Part shown: positions 19,138-28,656 of the stretch, piece by piece
Layout of the letters: the number at the start of each line of letters is the position of its first letter
Position numbering within the stretch: the stretch's first letter is position 1
NCBI GenBank assembly: GCA_028289325.1
Contig: JANQQN010000163.1
Span: forward strand, 1 to 35,322
DNA from: Myxococcota bacterium
Lineage (GTDB): Bacteria; Myxococcota; Kuafuiibacteriia; Kuafuiibacteriales; Kuafuiibacteriaceae
Length of the DNA: 35,322 nt
Direction: 5' to 3'
Translations under genes and position numbers: made by a program
Notes under the pieces: model-generated
Databases searched by the model: none
What the model was told of the DNA's origin: nothing
Seen by the model: only the letters and a program-made list of their open reading frames with translations

Positions 19138-21072
19138 TCACTTGTACGATCGCTGGGTCAGCTTCACGTACTCGAACTCGAGCTGTTCTTTGTGAAGCGT
19201 CGGCTTGCTGTCGACCCCGTTGAACTCCCACGCGGCGACGTGTCGATAGTTCTCATCGTCTCGCTTCGCTTCGCCGTCTTCGTCGGCGTACTCCTCGCGG
19301 AAGTGCCCGCCGCAAGACTCGTTGCGCTCGAGGGCGTCGAGCGCCATCTCTTCGGCGAACTCGAGGTAGTCGGCCACCCGGGCCGCGCGCTCGAGCGTCT
19401 GGTTCAGCCCGCCCTTGCTGCCGGTGACGTTGACGTCGCTCCAGAACTCTTCCCGCAGCTTGGGGATGTCGCCGAGGAGCTCGGTGAGGCCGGTCGCATT
19501 ACGGGCCATGCCGCACTTGTCCCACATCATTCGGCCCAACCGGCGATGGAAGCTATCGACGGTCTGGCTACCCTTGACCTCGAGCAGCTTGTCGAGACGG
19601 CCGCCGACGTCGTTCTCGGCGTCGGCGAACGCGGCGTGGTTGGTGTCGATCGTCGTGCTCTGCAGCGCTTTTAGCACCGACGGGTCGCCGAGATAGCCGC
19701 CCAACGTCGCGGGGATGACGAAGTATCCGTCGGCCAGGCCCTGCATGAGCGCCGACGCCCCCAGGCGGTTCGCACCGTGGTCCGAGAAGTTGCACTCCCC
19801 GAGCGCGAACAGGCCGGGGATGGTGGTCATCAGGTTGTAGTCGACCCACAGCCCGCCCATCGTGTAGTGCGGCGCGGGATAGATCCGCATCGGGACCTCG
19901 TACGCGTTCTCGTCGGTGATCTCGTGGTAGATATCGAAGAGGTTGCCGTACCGCGCCTCGACGGCCTCCCGGCTGTCGCGTTTGATCGCGTCGCGGAAGT
20001 CGAGGTAGACCGCTTCTTTCGTCGGGCCCACGCCGCGCCCTTCGTCGACGACCGACTTCGCGTTGCGCGAAGCGAGGTCGCGGGGGACGAGGTTACCGAA
20101 CGCCGGATACCGCCGCTCGAGGTAGTAGTCTCGCTCGTCCTCGGGAATGAGCTGCGGATGACGGTCATCCCCCGGTTTCTTGGGGACCCACACCCGGCCG
20201 TCGTTTCGCAGCGACTCGGACATCAACGTGAGCTTCGACTGGTGCTCGCCTTGGCGCGGGATGCACGTGGGGTGAATCTGGGTGTAGCAGGGGTTCGCCA
20301 TGAACGCCCCGCGCTTGTGGGCGCGCCATGCGGCCATCACGTTGCAGTTCTTGGCGTTGGTCGACAGGTAATAGACCGTCGAGTAGCCGCCGGTGGCCAG
20401 ACACACCGCGTCCGCGGACCATCGGTGGAGCTGACCGCTCTTCATGTCGCGGGTGATGATGCCCCGGCACCGACCGTCGACGATCACCACGTCGTGCATT
20501 TCGTGGTGGTTGTGCATGACCACCTTGCCCGCGCTGATCTGACGAGACAGCGCCGAGTAGGCGCCGATCAGGAGCTGCTGGCCGGTCTGTCCTTTCGCGT
20601 AGAAGGTTCGGGATACCTGGGCCCCGCCGAAAGAGCGGTTGTCGAGGAGCCCGCCGTAGTCGCGGGCGAACGGAACCCCTTGCGCGACACACTGGTCGAT
20701 GATGTTCACCGACACCTGGGCCAGACGGTACACGTTGGCTTCCCGGGACCGGAAGTCGCCGCCCTTCACGGTGTCGTAGAACAGTCGAAACACCGAGTCG
20801 CCGTCGTTCTGATAGTTCTTCGCCGCGTTGATGCCGCCCTGAGCGGCGATGGAGTGGGCGCGCCGAGGGGAATCGTGATGGCAGAACGCGAGGACCTTGT
20901 AGCCGAGCTCGGCCAGGCTGGCCGCCGCCGCCGCGCCCGCGAGGCCGGTGCCGACCACGATGACGGAGTGCTTTCGCTTGTTGGCGGGATTCACCAGCTT
21001 CATTTCGAAGCGATGCTCGTCCCACATCTTTTCAATGGGCTGCGAGGGCACTTTGCTGTCGAGAATCGTCAT
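19138..21072 (-). CDS. sdhA: Succinate dehydrogenase / fumarate reductase flavoprotein subunit
   Basis: The catalytic subunit, oxidising succinate to fumarate with covalent FAD. I chose ATG 21072, 17 bases after the sdhC stop; upstream in-frame sequence lies within sdhC and is not used. The 644-residue product has the dinucleotide fold [20 protein letters not shown] (about 36-55), the FAD-linking His73 in [15 protein letters not shown], the [10 protein letters not shown] segment, the capping-domain HPTCIP, the FAD end site [21 protein letters not shown], and the C-terminal helical domain ([12 protein letters not shown]). It is of the B. subtilis/bacteroidete type ([12 protein letters not shown]-like segment). 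Neighbours sdhC and sdhB complete the complex. Confidence 0.97.
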   Translation of the reverse strand: MTILDSKVPSQPIEKMWDEHRFEMKLVNPANKRKHSVIVVGTGLAGAAAAASLAELGYKVLAFCHHDSPRRAHSIAAQGGINAAKNYQNDGDSVFRLFYDTVKGGDFRSREANVYRLAQVSVNIIDQCVAQGVPFARDYGGLLDNRSFGGAQVSRTFYAKGQTGQQLLIGAYSALSRQISAGKVVMHNHHEMHDVVIVDGRCRGIITRDMKSGQLHRWSADAVCLATGGYSTVYYLSTNAKNCNVMAAWRAHKRGAFMANPCYTQIHPTCIPRQGEHQSKLTLMSESLRNDGRVWVPKKPGDDRHPQLIPEDERDYYLERRYPAFGNLVPRDLASRNAKSVVDEGRGVGPTKEAVYLDFRDAIKRDSREAVEARYGNLFDIYHEITDENAYEVPMRIYPAPHYTMGGLWVDYNLMTTIPGLFALGECNFSDHGANRLGASALMQGLADGYFVIPATLGGYLGDPSVLKALQSTTIDTNHAAFADAENDVGGRLDKLLEVKGSQTVDSFHRRLGRMMWDKCGMARNATGLTELLGDIPKLREEFWSDVNVTGSKGGLNQTLERAARVADYLEFAEEMALDALERNESCGGHFREEYADEDGEAKRDDENYRHVAAWEFNGVDSKPTLHKEQLEFEYVKLTQRSYK

Positions 21073-21089
21073 TTTCTTGTCGGCTCCTG

Positions 21090-21731
21090 TTATTTCGCGA
21101 TGAACGCCCAGACCGGAAACATGATGAATCCAGCGGCGATGACCCAGCCGAGGACCACGCCGATCTGCTTGAGCTTCGCTCGCCACGCAGAGTTGAAGAT
21201 ACCGAGCGTCTGAAACGCGCTGCCAAATCCGTGGCTCAAGTGTAGGCCCAGCGCGAGCATTGCAAGCACGTACCACACGACGACCAAGGGATTTTGGAAC
21301 GACTGAATCACCAGATCATAGAGGGCGCGGGTGTCGCCCTTCATCTCGGTTTGCCCGAATTTAAACGTGTACACGTGGGTCACGATGAACAACAGCAGGA
21401 CGATCCCTCCTGCGAGCATCGTGCGCGAAGCAACGCTGGCCCGACCACGCGTGGTCTGGACCGCGTAACCATCACTTCGGGCCGCGCGGTTGGCGGCCGA
21501 CAGGCGAAACGCGGAGTAGACGTGGGTGGCCAAGAACAAGATCAGCGTCAGCTCGGCGATGATCAGCAGGCCTCCGGTGTCCTCGAGAAACTTCGCATAC
21601 GCGTCGAACTTCTTCTCTCCGGAAAAGAGCAGGAAGTTGCCGGTTAGGTGGCCGATCAGGAACCCGAGCCACGCCAGGCCGGTCAGCGACATCAAAATCT
21701 TAGGTAGAATCGAACGAACGTTCATAGTCAT
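21090..21731 (-). CDS. sdhC: Succinate dehydrogenase cytochrome b558 subunit (di-heme)
   Basis: The single membrane anchor of a type B complex II. The 213-residue product has five hydrophobic helices (around 11-37, 55-78, 104-122, 148-168, 188-211). Histidines fall at the positions expected for two b hemes: His28 (LIGHLTGN), His70 (LATHVYSA), His119 (IVTHVYTF) and His164 or His167 (GLHLSHGF); in B. subtilis the ligands are 28, 70, 113 and 155. No sdhD gene follows, as expected for this type, which normally uses menaquinone. ATGs at 21731 and 21725 are both possible. A TTGACT box lies at 21800-21795 but no good -10 accompanies it. Confidence 0.95.
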   Translation of the reverse strand: MTMNVRSILPKILMSLTGLAWLGFLIGHLTGNFLLFSGEKKFDAYAKFLEDTGGLLIIAELTLILFLATHVYSAFRLSAANRAARSDGYAVQTTRGRASVASRTMLAGGIVLLLFIVTHVYTFKFGQTEMKGDTRALYDLVIQSFQNPLVVVWYVLAMLALGLHLSHGFGSAFQTLGIFNSAWRAKLKQIGVVLGWVIAAGFIMFPVWAFIAK

Positions 21732-21936
21732 CGGTCAGAACCCCGAGACGCGAGCCGGCCGCGCCTATCGTCAGTTCACGTCCCCCAGACCTGAAGTCAA
21801 CCCTCCCCCGGCTCGATGGTACGGCCGAAATTTCGAGCGATTAGAGGCCCTTATGCCGGACATGAGCTGACGTACGTTTCGCCAGTGTTGAAACTCTGGT
21901 TGACGGGCCGCGGTCGGGGCCTACCCGATACCATCG

Positions 21937-23721
21937 ATGACCGAGAACGTGCTTTCCCTCAGACCCTGGGACGCCGCACTTCGACGGGCGAAGAATCGAG
22001 CCACCGACCTCCTGAATCGATCCGACCTCGCGGTGGTCATTCCGTCCTTGTCTGCCCTCGAGGCGTACACCGCGGTGAAGTCGCTGGGGGCCGCGGACGC
22101 GGCGCCGGTGCTCGCGCACTTGACGCCGGACCAGGTCCAGACCCTGTGGGACATGGACGGGTGGAGCGACCATCGCCTCTCGGTGTCGGATATCGCGCTG
22201 TGGCTGGCCGCGTTTCGGGAGGCTTCGCTCGAAGCCATGCAGCGGGCGGCGGGTGCGCTGGACTTCGAAGCCCTGTCTGCGCTCCTGCGAAAGCGTCTGC
22301 TGGTCGCGATGAAGCCGCGGGACGACCGCAGTGAAGAGGACCCGCTGCCCGAGTGGCTGGCCCAGCCGGGGCCGGACATCGAGCCGCTGGTGGAGACCCC
22401 CGACGGCCGCTTCATTATCGCCGCCCGGCCGCGAGACGAGGACGAAGATAGGCTCGATGCGGACATCGATGAGGAAGACCGCAAGTGGATTTTGGGGTTC
22501 GTCAACGAGCTGTACCAGCAGGACGACTGGGAATCGGTGGCCACCGTCCTGCGGTCGGCGGCCTACGATCTCACCAGCCAGCTCGAAGAAGACGCGTACC
22601 GCTTTCGAACCGGTCGCCTCGAAGACCTGGGCTTTCCGCCCCGTGAGCGGGCGATCGAAATCTATGGATTGCTCGACCCGGACACGGCTTCCCCCATCGC
22701 GGATGCGCCGGCCCTCGACCTTGCGCTGCCGGTGACCTACGCCCCGCCGCTGCAGCAAGGTCTGTTGCAAGAGGCGCTCCAGGGGATCGAAGATCCCTCG
22801 CAAATGCGCCGTCTCGAAGGGGACCTGGTCGCGGTCGCGAACAAAGCTCTGGTCGCGGACGGGGTCGCGCCGAGTCAGGTGGAGGCGATGCACGAGGTGT
22901 TGCAGCGGCTTCGTGGGTACGTCGAGATCGCCCTCGCCGAGGGCGCCGAGCCGGCGAGGCGTCGGGAGGTGGCGACCGAGCGCCTCCTTCACGGCCACCT
23001 GGAGCGCCTGTTCCGGGTCGGATACACGCTCACGGTGCGGGTGGCAGGCCGCGCGCGCCGGCTGCTCGAGGGCTCTGCGCTGGGCGACGGTAGCCGAGAT
23101 CTCGCGTTGCGGCGACTCTCGGTGGCCGAGCAAGGCGTCATGGAGGCTCTACTGCTCCGTCGGCCGCGGGTCAGCGGGGCCGTCGAGCCGCTGGTGGCCT
23201 TGGTCCTGGAACAGGATCGCGGTGCGCTGGGCGCCGATGTGGATCTGGTGCTCGACCCGGGGGCATCGGAAGTGAGGCGGCCGTTCGCGTCGTGGGCTGA
23301 CCTCACCGCGGTGCGGTGGGTGCTCGAAGATCTGGAGCGCTTCGTCGCCGCGTGGACGGAGCGTCCCCCCGCGCGGCCGGACATCGAAGGGGAGGTGAAT
23401 CTTCCCCCCGAGGAGCGGACCCTCGACGTCGAGCTCACGACCGGGGCGGCCATGGTCGTCCTCGGCCGCCCGTACGCGGTCGCGCCATTTTCGGCGAACG
23501 ACCTCGCGGATCTCGCGGATCTGATCCGCCGCGACGACGGCCAGTCGCCTCGCTTCCCGACCGACGCGGTGGCGGCGGCGATCGATGTCGCGGGGGGCCG
23601 AGCGATGCGGTATCGGGTCGCGCGGGCGTTGGGGGGCCTGGCCGAACAGCTGTGGCCCCACGTCGGACGAGACCACATCGATCCGCGGTTCGTGGATGCG
23701 GTGCTGACCCGGCTCGACTGA
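21937..23721 (+). CDS. DUF6178-like protein (594 aa)
   Basis: A long soluble, mostly helical protein. Features include LSALEAYTAVKSLGAADAAPVLAHLTPDQVQTLWDMDGWSDHRLS and a following ALWLAAFREAS, the pattern I remember for DUF6178 proteins of Myxococcota and relatives (helical segments about positional failure of rows of D and W; the name is from memory). Acidic segments occur at 130-150 and 165-185. No membrane segment, catalytic motif or nucleotide site was seen. It is divergent from sdhC with a 205-base gap. TTGACG (21900) followed by 16 bases and TACCCG is a weak promoter candidate which would place transcription start almost at the ATG. Function is unknown. Confidence 0.85.
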   Translation: MTENVLSLRPWDAALRRAKNRATDLLNRSDLAVVIPSLSALEAYTAVKSLGAADAAPVLAHLTPDQVQTLWDMDGWSDHRLSVSDIALWLAAFREASLEAMQRAAGALDFEALSALLRKRLLVAMKPRDDRSEEDPLPEWLAQPGPDIEPLVETPDGRFIIAARPRDEDEDRLDADIDEEDRKWILGFVNELYQQDDWESVATVLRSAAYDLTSQLEEDAYRFRTGRLEDLGFPPRERAIEIYGLLDPDTASPIADAPALDLALPVTYAPPLQQGLLQEALQGIEDPSQMRRLEGDLVAVANKALVADGVAPSQVEAMHEVLQRLRGYVEIALAEGAEPARRREVATERLLHGHLERLFRVGYTLTVRVAGRARRLLEGSALGDGSRDLALRRLSVAEQGVMEALLLRRPRVSGAVEPLVALVLEQDRGALGADVDLVLDPGASEVRRPFASWADLTAVRWVLEDLERFVAAWTERPPARPDIEGEVNLPPEERTLDVELTTGAAMVVLGRPYAVAPFSANDLADLADLIRRDDGQSPRFPTDAVAAAIDVAGGRAMRYRVARALGGLAEQLWPHVGRDHIDPRFVDAVLTRLD

Positions 23722-23795
23722 TCGTGACTCCGTCCGGGATCGGCGATGCATTGGCGGTTGACCGAAGCTGTGCGTCTGATGTCCGCGATCGGCGC

Positions 23796-24590
23796 ATGAC
23801 ATTGCCATGGTCCGGGGCCGCATTTCGGGTGGCCCAGGTGGTGCTGTTCGCTGGTCTCGGCGTGAGCTGCTACGGTCACTCGCGGGCCAACCGAGCCGCG
23901 CCCGATATCGAGCCGGAGGGGGCAGAGATGGTGGCGATCCCCGGCGGACAGTTCACCCGTGGCGATCTGAACGGGGAGCCGGCCGAGTACCCGGAGCGCA
24001 CGGTCACCGTGTCCGGGTTCGAGATCGATCGGTTCGAGGTATCGAACGCGACCTATCAGCTCTGCGTGGCCGCGAAGGCCTGCGATCCCACGCCGTACTT
24101 AGACGACCCGGCGCTCGGGGCTGCAGATCATCCGGTGGTCGGGGCGTCGTGGTACGACGCGCGCCGATTTTGCGCTTGGTTAGGACGGCGCCTGCCGACC
24201 GAGGCCGAGTGGGAGTATGCGGCCAAAGGGACGGATCATCGCCGCTTTCCGTGGAAAGGGCCGTTCGAGCCCGCGAATGCCAACACCGCGCGGCTGGGGG
24301 ATCCATTCGATACCACGGCGCCGGTGACCGCGATGCCCGCGGGCGACAGCCCGTTCGGCGTGCGCAACATGGCTGGCAACGCGGCGGAGTGGGTCGCGGA
24401 TTATTTCGACCCGACGTATTACCGCACGGGCCTCGACCAGCCGGATCCGAAAGGGCCGGCCACCGGCCGCGATCGCGTCGTCCGCGGAGGATCGTACCGA
24501 GATTCTTCGTATCTGGTCCGGGTCGCGGCTCGACGCGCGCAGAGCCCCACCGACGTCGATAACACGGTGGGCATCCGCTGCGCCCGATGA
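23796..24590 (+). CDS. FGE/SUMF1-fold lipoprotein lacking the catalytic cysteines
   Basis: I chose ATG 23796, which starts a signal peptide (RVAQVVLFAGLGVSC) with an imperfect lipobox; the open frame extends upstream into the preceding gene. The 264-residue product has the formylglycine-generating-enzyme fold: MVAIPGGQFTRGD, FEIDRFEVSNATYQLCV, HPVVGASWYDARRFCAWLGRRLPTEAEWEYAAKG, NMAGNAAEWVADYF, RVVRGGSYRD and a final GIRCAR. In true FGE the segment after GGSY carries two copper-binding cysteines; here it reads RDSSYLVRVAAR with none. It is therefore probably not an oxidase but a binding or structural relative. It precedes two Ser/Thr kinase genes; FGE-fold domains are often found near or in kinase proteins. 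Confidence 0.9.
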   Translation: MTLPWSGAAFRVAQVVLFAGLGVSCYGHSRANRAAPDIEPEGAEMVAIPGGQFTRGDLNGEPAEYPERTVTVSGFEIDRFEVSNATYQLCVAAKACDPTPYLDDPALGAADHPVVGASWYDARRFCAWLGRRLPTEAEWEYAAKGTDHRRFPWKGPFEPANANTARLGDPFDTTAPVTAMPAGDSPFGVRNMAGNAAEWVADYFDPTYYRTGLDQPDPKGPATGRDRVVRGGSYRDSSYLVRVAARRAQSPTDVDNTVGIRCAR

Positions 24591-24647
24591 TCGCTCACGA
24601 AGCCCATTATTTGACCGACCGAAATCGCTCCCGTAGCGTACAGCCAG

Positions 24648-25001
24648 ATGACCGACCACAGCGCACCGGGGCCAGACCGTAAGGCGTCCAAAGGCCGAAC
24701 GACGACGCAGGCCGTCGAGACCGAAACCACGCTCGACGCGGAGCCCGAAAAGGCGGTTCGGATGCGGTACGGTCTCGGCGCGCCGGATGACCTCCCCCTC
24801 GCTCAAAAGAGCGAAGGCCTTCCGCCGGAGGTCGCGGCCCAGCTCCTGGCCATCGAGCGTCGCGCGTTCGAGGAGAGCGGCCGCTACGCAGAACTCGCCG
24901 CCGAGGCGGGGGTCGACCTCGCTGACCCCGCCCAGGCGCAGCAACAGGCCGTCAAACGAAAGATTATTGATCGCCTCAAGGGCGGCCCCTCCGAAGAATG
25001 A
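24648..25001 (+). CDS. Small hypothetical protein (117 aa)
   Basis: The first 40 residues are polar and probably disordered. The rest is ordered-looking, with RMRYGLGAPDDLPLAQKSEGLPPEV, AAQLLAIERRAFEESGRYAELAAEAG and a basic helix AVKRKIIDRLKGG. The frame lies 57 bases after the FGE-like gene and 110 before the first kinase, with the codon use of a real gene (G/C at third positions). No domain is recognised and no membrane segment is present. The ATG at 24648 has no strong ribosome binding site (CAGCCAG upstream). The function is unknown. Confidence 0.65.
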   Translation: MTDHSAPGPDRKASKGRTTTQAVETETTLDAEPEKAVRMRYGLGAPDDLPLAQKSEGLPPEVAAQLLAIERRAFEESGRYAELAAEAGVDLADPAQAQQQAVKRKIIDRLKGGPSEE

Positions 25002-25111
25002 CGGGTCGGCGCTATCGGCGGGCGCCGCTCGCCGCTGGTCGGCGCCGTTCCTGACGAAGATCCCGGACCCGGTCATCGACCGCCGCCCGTCTTCTGCTAA
25101 CGTCCGCGCCC

Positions 25112-26677
25112 GTGGGCGCACCGCACCACATCGGTCGGTACGAGGTCGTCCGCCGGATCGGCTCCGGAGGCATGGGCGTGGTGTACGAGGCGTTAGACCC
25201 TCGCGACGGGTCGCGTCTGGCGTTGAAGGTCCTGCTTCCCCAAGCGGCCGAAGAGCAAGACGGATTGCTCCGATTCAAACGCGAGTTTCGTGCCCTGGCT
25301 CGGCTTCACCATCCGAACGTCGTCCGTGTCTTCGACGCCGGCCTCGACGACGACGTCGCGTTCATCGCGATGGAGCTTCTCGATGGTGTGCATCTGCGGG
25401 CCCACCTCAAGGGGATGGAGCCGGGGCCGGCCCACGGGGCGGCGCTGCGGCGCTGCCTGACTCAGGTCCTCGCCGCGCTGGCCTACATTCACGCCCGTCG
25501 CATCGTGCATCGCGACCTGAAGCCAGAAAACGTGTTCGTTTGCCGCGACGGGCGGGTCAAGCTCATGGACTTCGGGGTCGCCCGGCTTTTGAAATCGTCC
25601 GGGACCCCGAGTCGGCTGCTGGGGACCTTCGCGTACATGGCGCCCGAACAGGTGACGGGGGCGGCCATCGATGGTCGCTCGGATCTCTACGCGCTCGGAA
25701 TCTGCGTCTATGAGCTTCTGACGGGGGGCTATCCTTTTCCCATCGACCCTCCGGCGGCGGCCCTTCATCACCACGTGAACACCGCCCCGCCCGACGTGTT
25801 CGAGCGGGCGCTGGACGCCGACCCTCGGCTCGTCGAGCTCTGTCGCCGGCTCCTCGAAAAGGATCCCCAGGATCGCGTGCAGTCGGCGGATGAGGCGCTG
25901 GCTTTCCTGGCCGAGGGCCGGCCGGCCTCCGCGGTGTCATTGGCCCCGGGCGAAGAGGGAACCGAGATCGGGGTCCGGTTCACGCCTCGAACGGTCGCGC
26001 CTGACGCCGCCTTGGCCGCGCTCGATCGGATCGTGAACGCGACCGTCGAAGGCTCGGGCTCCGCGGTCCTCGTCGAGGGCGCATCGGGTCCCGAACGGCG
26101 CCGTCTGATGGAGGTCCTGCGCCACCGGTACCCGCATCGGGTCAGGGTCCTGACGGGAACCTGTACGCCCGAGCGACCGCATCCCGATGGGCCGGTACGG
26201 GCGATCCTCGACGAGGCGGCGGCGATCGTCGCCACCTTGCCGCGTGACACCGTGCGAAAGGTCCTCGGCCGCGATGGCCACCTGGTGGCCGCCATCTCGC
26301 CTCGGCTAGGGGACGGAACGTCCTCCGGGCCGGAGGCCCCGCCCACGGACGTGCGGGTTCACAAGGCGGTGATCGGGGTGATCGGGCGATTGGCCCTCAC
26401 GCGGCCGATGATGTTGATCGTCGAAGACGTGCACTTCGCGGATCCCGACGCGCGGACGGTGCTGTGGAACGCCGCTCGTACCTTCTTGCAGCCGCGGCGA
26501 GACGGGCGGCCAGGAACGATGTGTCCGGTCGCGCTGGTGTTCACCTGCCGTTCGCCGGCCGAGGGGTCGAACCAGGCCGAGGGGCTGGTCCGCCGGCTCG
26601 AGGACGGCGGTCAACTCGAGCGGGTGCGTTTGGCGCCCACCGAGGCGCCGGGGGCGAGCCCTCGGTTCACGGCATAA
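25112..26677 (+). CDS. Ser/Thr protein kinase with a degenerate ATPase remnant
   Basis: GTG start at 25112. Residues 9-270 form a complete Hanks-type kinase: glycine loop GSGGMGVVYEA (17-27), Lys39, HRDLKPEN with Asp135, DFG 153-155, GTFAYMAPEQ and DGRSDLYALGICVYELLTG. From about 300 the protein resembles the AAA/STAND ATPase part of large PknK-like kinases (VLVEGASGPERRRLMEVLRHR; LIVEDVHFADPDARTVLWNAAR). The P-loop reads GASGPERRR from residue 323 and lacks the Lys-Ser/Thr. The protein ends at 521, shortly after the segment QLERVRLAPTEA, where relatives continue with the rest of the ATPase and TPRs. No membrane segment is seen. It looks like a shortened and ATPase-dead relative. Six bases separate it from the next kinase. 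Confidence 0.92.
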   Translation: MGAPHHIGRYEVVRRIGSGGMGVVYEALDPRDGSRLALKVLLPQAAEEQDGLLRFKREFRALARLHHPNVVRVFDAGLDDDVAFIAMELLDGVHLRAHLKGMEPGPAHGAALRRCLTQVLAALAYIHARRIVHRDLKPENVFVCRDGRVKLMDFGVARLLKSSGTPSRLLGTFAYMAPEQVTGAAIDGRSDLYALGICVYELLTGGYPFPIDPPAAALHHHVNTAPPDVFERALDADPRLVELCRRLLEKDPQDRVQSADEALAFLAEGRPASAVSLAPGEEGTEIGVRFTPRTVAPDAALAALDRIVNATVEGSGSAVLVEGASGPERRRLMEVLRHRYPHRVRVLTGTCTPERPHPDGPVRAILDEAAAIVATLPRDTVRKVLGRDGHLVAAISPRLGDGTSSGPEAPPTDVRVHKAVIGVIGRLALTRPMMLIVEDVHFADPDARTVLWNAARTFLQPRRDGRPGTMCPVALVFTCRSPAEGSNQAEGLVRRLEDGGQLERVRLAPTEAPGASPRFTA

Positions 26678-26683
26678 CGGGGG

Positions 26684-27994
26684 ATGCCTCGGGTCGGGGC
26701 GGCCGTGTTAGTTATTCACGCGGTGACCCCTGACCCGTCGCCATTCACCCCGGTTCGGTTCGGCAAGTACACGCTCGTCGACCGCATCGCCGTGGGGGGG
26801 ATGGCCGAGGTCTTCCTGGCCGTCAGCCCGGGGGTCGAGGGCTTCGAAAAGACCGTGGCCCTCAAACGGATCCGGCCCCACCTGACCGCGGAGGACTCGT
26901 TCATCCGGATGTTTCTGTCCGAGGCGAAGCTGGCCGCGTTACTTCAACACCCGAACATCGTGCAGATCTACGACCTCGGAAAGATCGCCGACAGCTACTT
27001 CATCGCCATGGAGTACGTGTCGGGTCGAGACATGGCCAAGGTGGTGTCGAGAGCGCGCAAGCTAGGCATCGTATATCCGGTCGAGTACGCGCTGTTCGTG
27101 GCGGCGGAGGTGCTGGAGGCGCTCGCGTACGCCCACGACAAAACCGACGAGCATGGCGTGCCGCTGGGCATCGTGCACCGCGACGTCACCCCGGAGAACA
27201 TCATCGTGGGCTGGAACGGCCACGTGCGGCTGGCGGACTTCGGGATCGCCAAGGCCGCATCGAGAACCGACCCCACCAACGCGGGCGAGATCAAGGGCAA
27301 GCTGTCTTACATGTCGCCCGAGCAGGGCCGAGGCAAGACGCTCGACCATCGGTCGGATCTGTTCACCTTGGGCGTCGTCCTTTACGAGTGGCTCACCGGC
27401 TACAAGCTGTTCACCGGCGAAAACGAGATGGCCGTCCTCAGCTCGATCCTGGATGGTCGGATCTATCCGCCCACCTACTTTCGGGAAGACGTGCCGGCGG
27501 GGGTCGAAGACCTGGTCATGAAGGCGCTGACGAAGGACCGCGAGGCCCGCTACGGCTCCGCCCGCGACATGCTCTATGATGTGCAGACCTGGCTTCAGAC
27601 CGGCGCCGACTTCGTACCCTCCCGCAATCACCTCGCGAACTTCATGGGTCAGATGTTCGCGACGGAGATCGAGCGGGAACGGCGCCAGCTGGCCGCGGTG
27701 GGCAAGGATCGTCTGCGCGGGGACCCACCGCCGCTGCCCGACGACGACAGTCTGGACTTCACCCCCGCCATCACCGTGGCCCTGGTCCCCGACGGCAGCG
27801 GGGATCTCGACCCCGACCCCACGGAAGCTCCCGCGCTCATCGTGATCGACGGGGAGCGGTCGCCAGGCGAGCCGGTGCGGGTGCACCTGACCCCCGATGA
27901 GCTCGACCGCCTGCACGGCGCGGCCGAGCGGGCGGGGGAGACGGTGGAGTCAGTGGTGCAGGCGATCTTGCGGGCGACGCTTCGTTATCTGTGA
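26684..27994 (+). CDS. Ser/Thr protein kinase with an RHH-like C-terminus
   Basis: Residues 28-325 are a Hanks-type kinase: VGGMAEVFLA glycine loop, Lys61, HRDVTPEN (Asp167) where Thr replaces the usual Lys, DFG 185-187, KLSYMSPEQ and DHRSDLFTLGVVLYEWLTG. The HRDVTPEN form is common in myxobacterial kinases, so it need not be inactive. A linker with acidic, Pro-rich runs (about 350-395) leads to VRVHLTPDELDRLHGAAE and a second helix (397-436) that looks like a ribbon-helix-helix unit. There is no transmembrane segment, so it is cytosolic. The start is uncertain: ATG 26684 is used, GTG 26705 and 26723 are alternatives. It follows the first kinase by six bases, so the two are probably co-expressed. 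Confidence 0.92.
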   Translation: MPRVGAAVLVIHAVTPDPSPFTPVRFGKYTLVDRIAVGGMAEVFLAVSPGVEGFEKTVALKRIRPHLTAEDSFIRMFLSEAKLAALLQHPNIVQIYDLGKIADSYFIAMEYVSGRDMAKVVSRARKLGIVYPVEYALFVAAEVLEALAYAHDKTDEHGVPLGIVHRDVTPENIIVGWNGHVRLADFGIAKAASRTDPTNAGEIKGKLSYMSPEQGRGKTLDHRSDLFTLGVVLYEWLTGYKLFTGENEMAVLSSILDGRIYPPTYFREDVPAGVEDLVMKALTKDREARYGSARDMLYDVQTWLQTGADFVPSRNHLANFMGQMFATEIERERRQLAAVGKDRLRGDPPPLPDDDSLDFTPAITVALVPDGSGDLDPDPTEAPALIVIDGERSPGEPVRVHLTPDELDRLHGAAERAGETVESVVQAILRATLRYL

Positions 27995-28122
27995 TCGACG
28001 GCCTGTACCATCCGCGACAGGCGGTAACGAGCGCGGTTCGGTTTGGCCACGCGTGCGCGCCTGGAGGCGTCGGGTTAGGATGGCCGCCTGGGGTTTCGTT
28101 GGAACGCGCACATCTCAACTTC

Positions 28123-28656
28123 ATGCAGCACACACTCTCCGCGTTCTCGTTTTTGACGGACGAGTATGGCTTCGTCGTGACCAAACGTTCGGAATCATGC
28201 GTCAGCTTCGGCAGGGGTCAGCTCGAGATCCGCGTCTTTCACGATTGGAAGGGCAACGACATCGACGTTGATATGCTCTACCTTAAAAAGACGTACCCGC
28301 TATCGACCGCAATGGCGCTCGCGGGCATCGACAGCGGCAGGGCTCCGTCCGCGGGGAGCGAGAGGCTCGTGGTTCGTTTCGTCCATGAGGAGGCGGAGAA
28401 GCTCAGGACCTATGCCCGTCGGTTGCTCGACGGAGATCTGTCCCTCCTCACGGAGATGGGGGCGCTCCAGGAGAAGAACTTGCGAGATCAGCAGAGGGCG
28501 GATCATGTGAAGAACGTCAAGAAGCGGGCCGAGGTCGCGTTTCGCGCGCGCGACTACGCCACGGCGCTGAAGCTCTATGGTTCGGTGGACGACACCCTGA
28601 CGAAGAGTGAGCAAAAGCGGCTGGATATATCGAGGAAGCGCGCACCGCCATCGTAG
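28123..28656 (+). CDS. Hypothetical protein (177 aa)
   Basis: I chose ATG 28123 as start because MQHTLSAFSFLTDEYGFVVTKRSES looks like a natural opening; the frame continues upstream to 27991 over sequence that looks non-coding. The N-terminal half is an alpha/beta region (VSFGRGQLEIRVFHDWKGNDIDVDMLYL). The second half is helical and charged (LRDQQRADHVKNVKKRAEVAF, RARDYATALKLYGSVDDTLTKSEQKRL), like a single TPR. No catalytic motif was seen. Its end may be affected by a frameshift near 28620. The function is unknown; it may be a partner of the kinases by position only. Confidence 0.68.
   Translation: MQHTLSAFSFLTDEYGFVVTKRSESCVSFGRGQLEIRVFHDWKGNDIDVDMLYLKKTYPLSTAMALAGIDSGRAPSAGSERLVVRFVHEEAEKLRTYARRLLDGDLSLLTEMGALQEKNLRDQQRADHVKNVKKRAEVAFRARDYATALKLYGSVDDTLTKSEQKRLDISRKRAPPS

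Noticed and set aside
21772-21800. Possible sdhC promoter (TTGACT, 17 bases, GAACTG on the minus strand)
   Set aside because: The -35 is good but the -10 is poor; a heme- or redox-regulated promoter could look different.
21841-23133. 430-residue minus-strand frame opposite the DUF6178-like gene
   Set aside because: No family pattern, Arg/Gln/His-rich composition; the plus frame has balanced composition and a family-like pattern.
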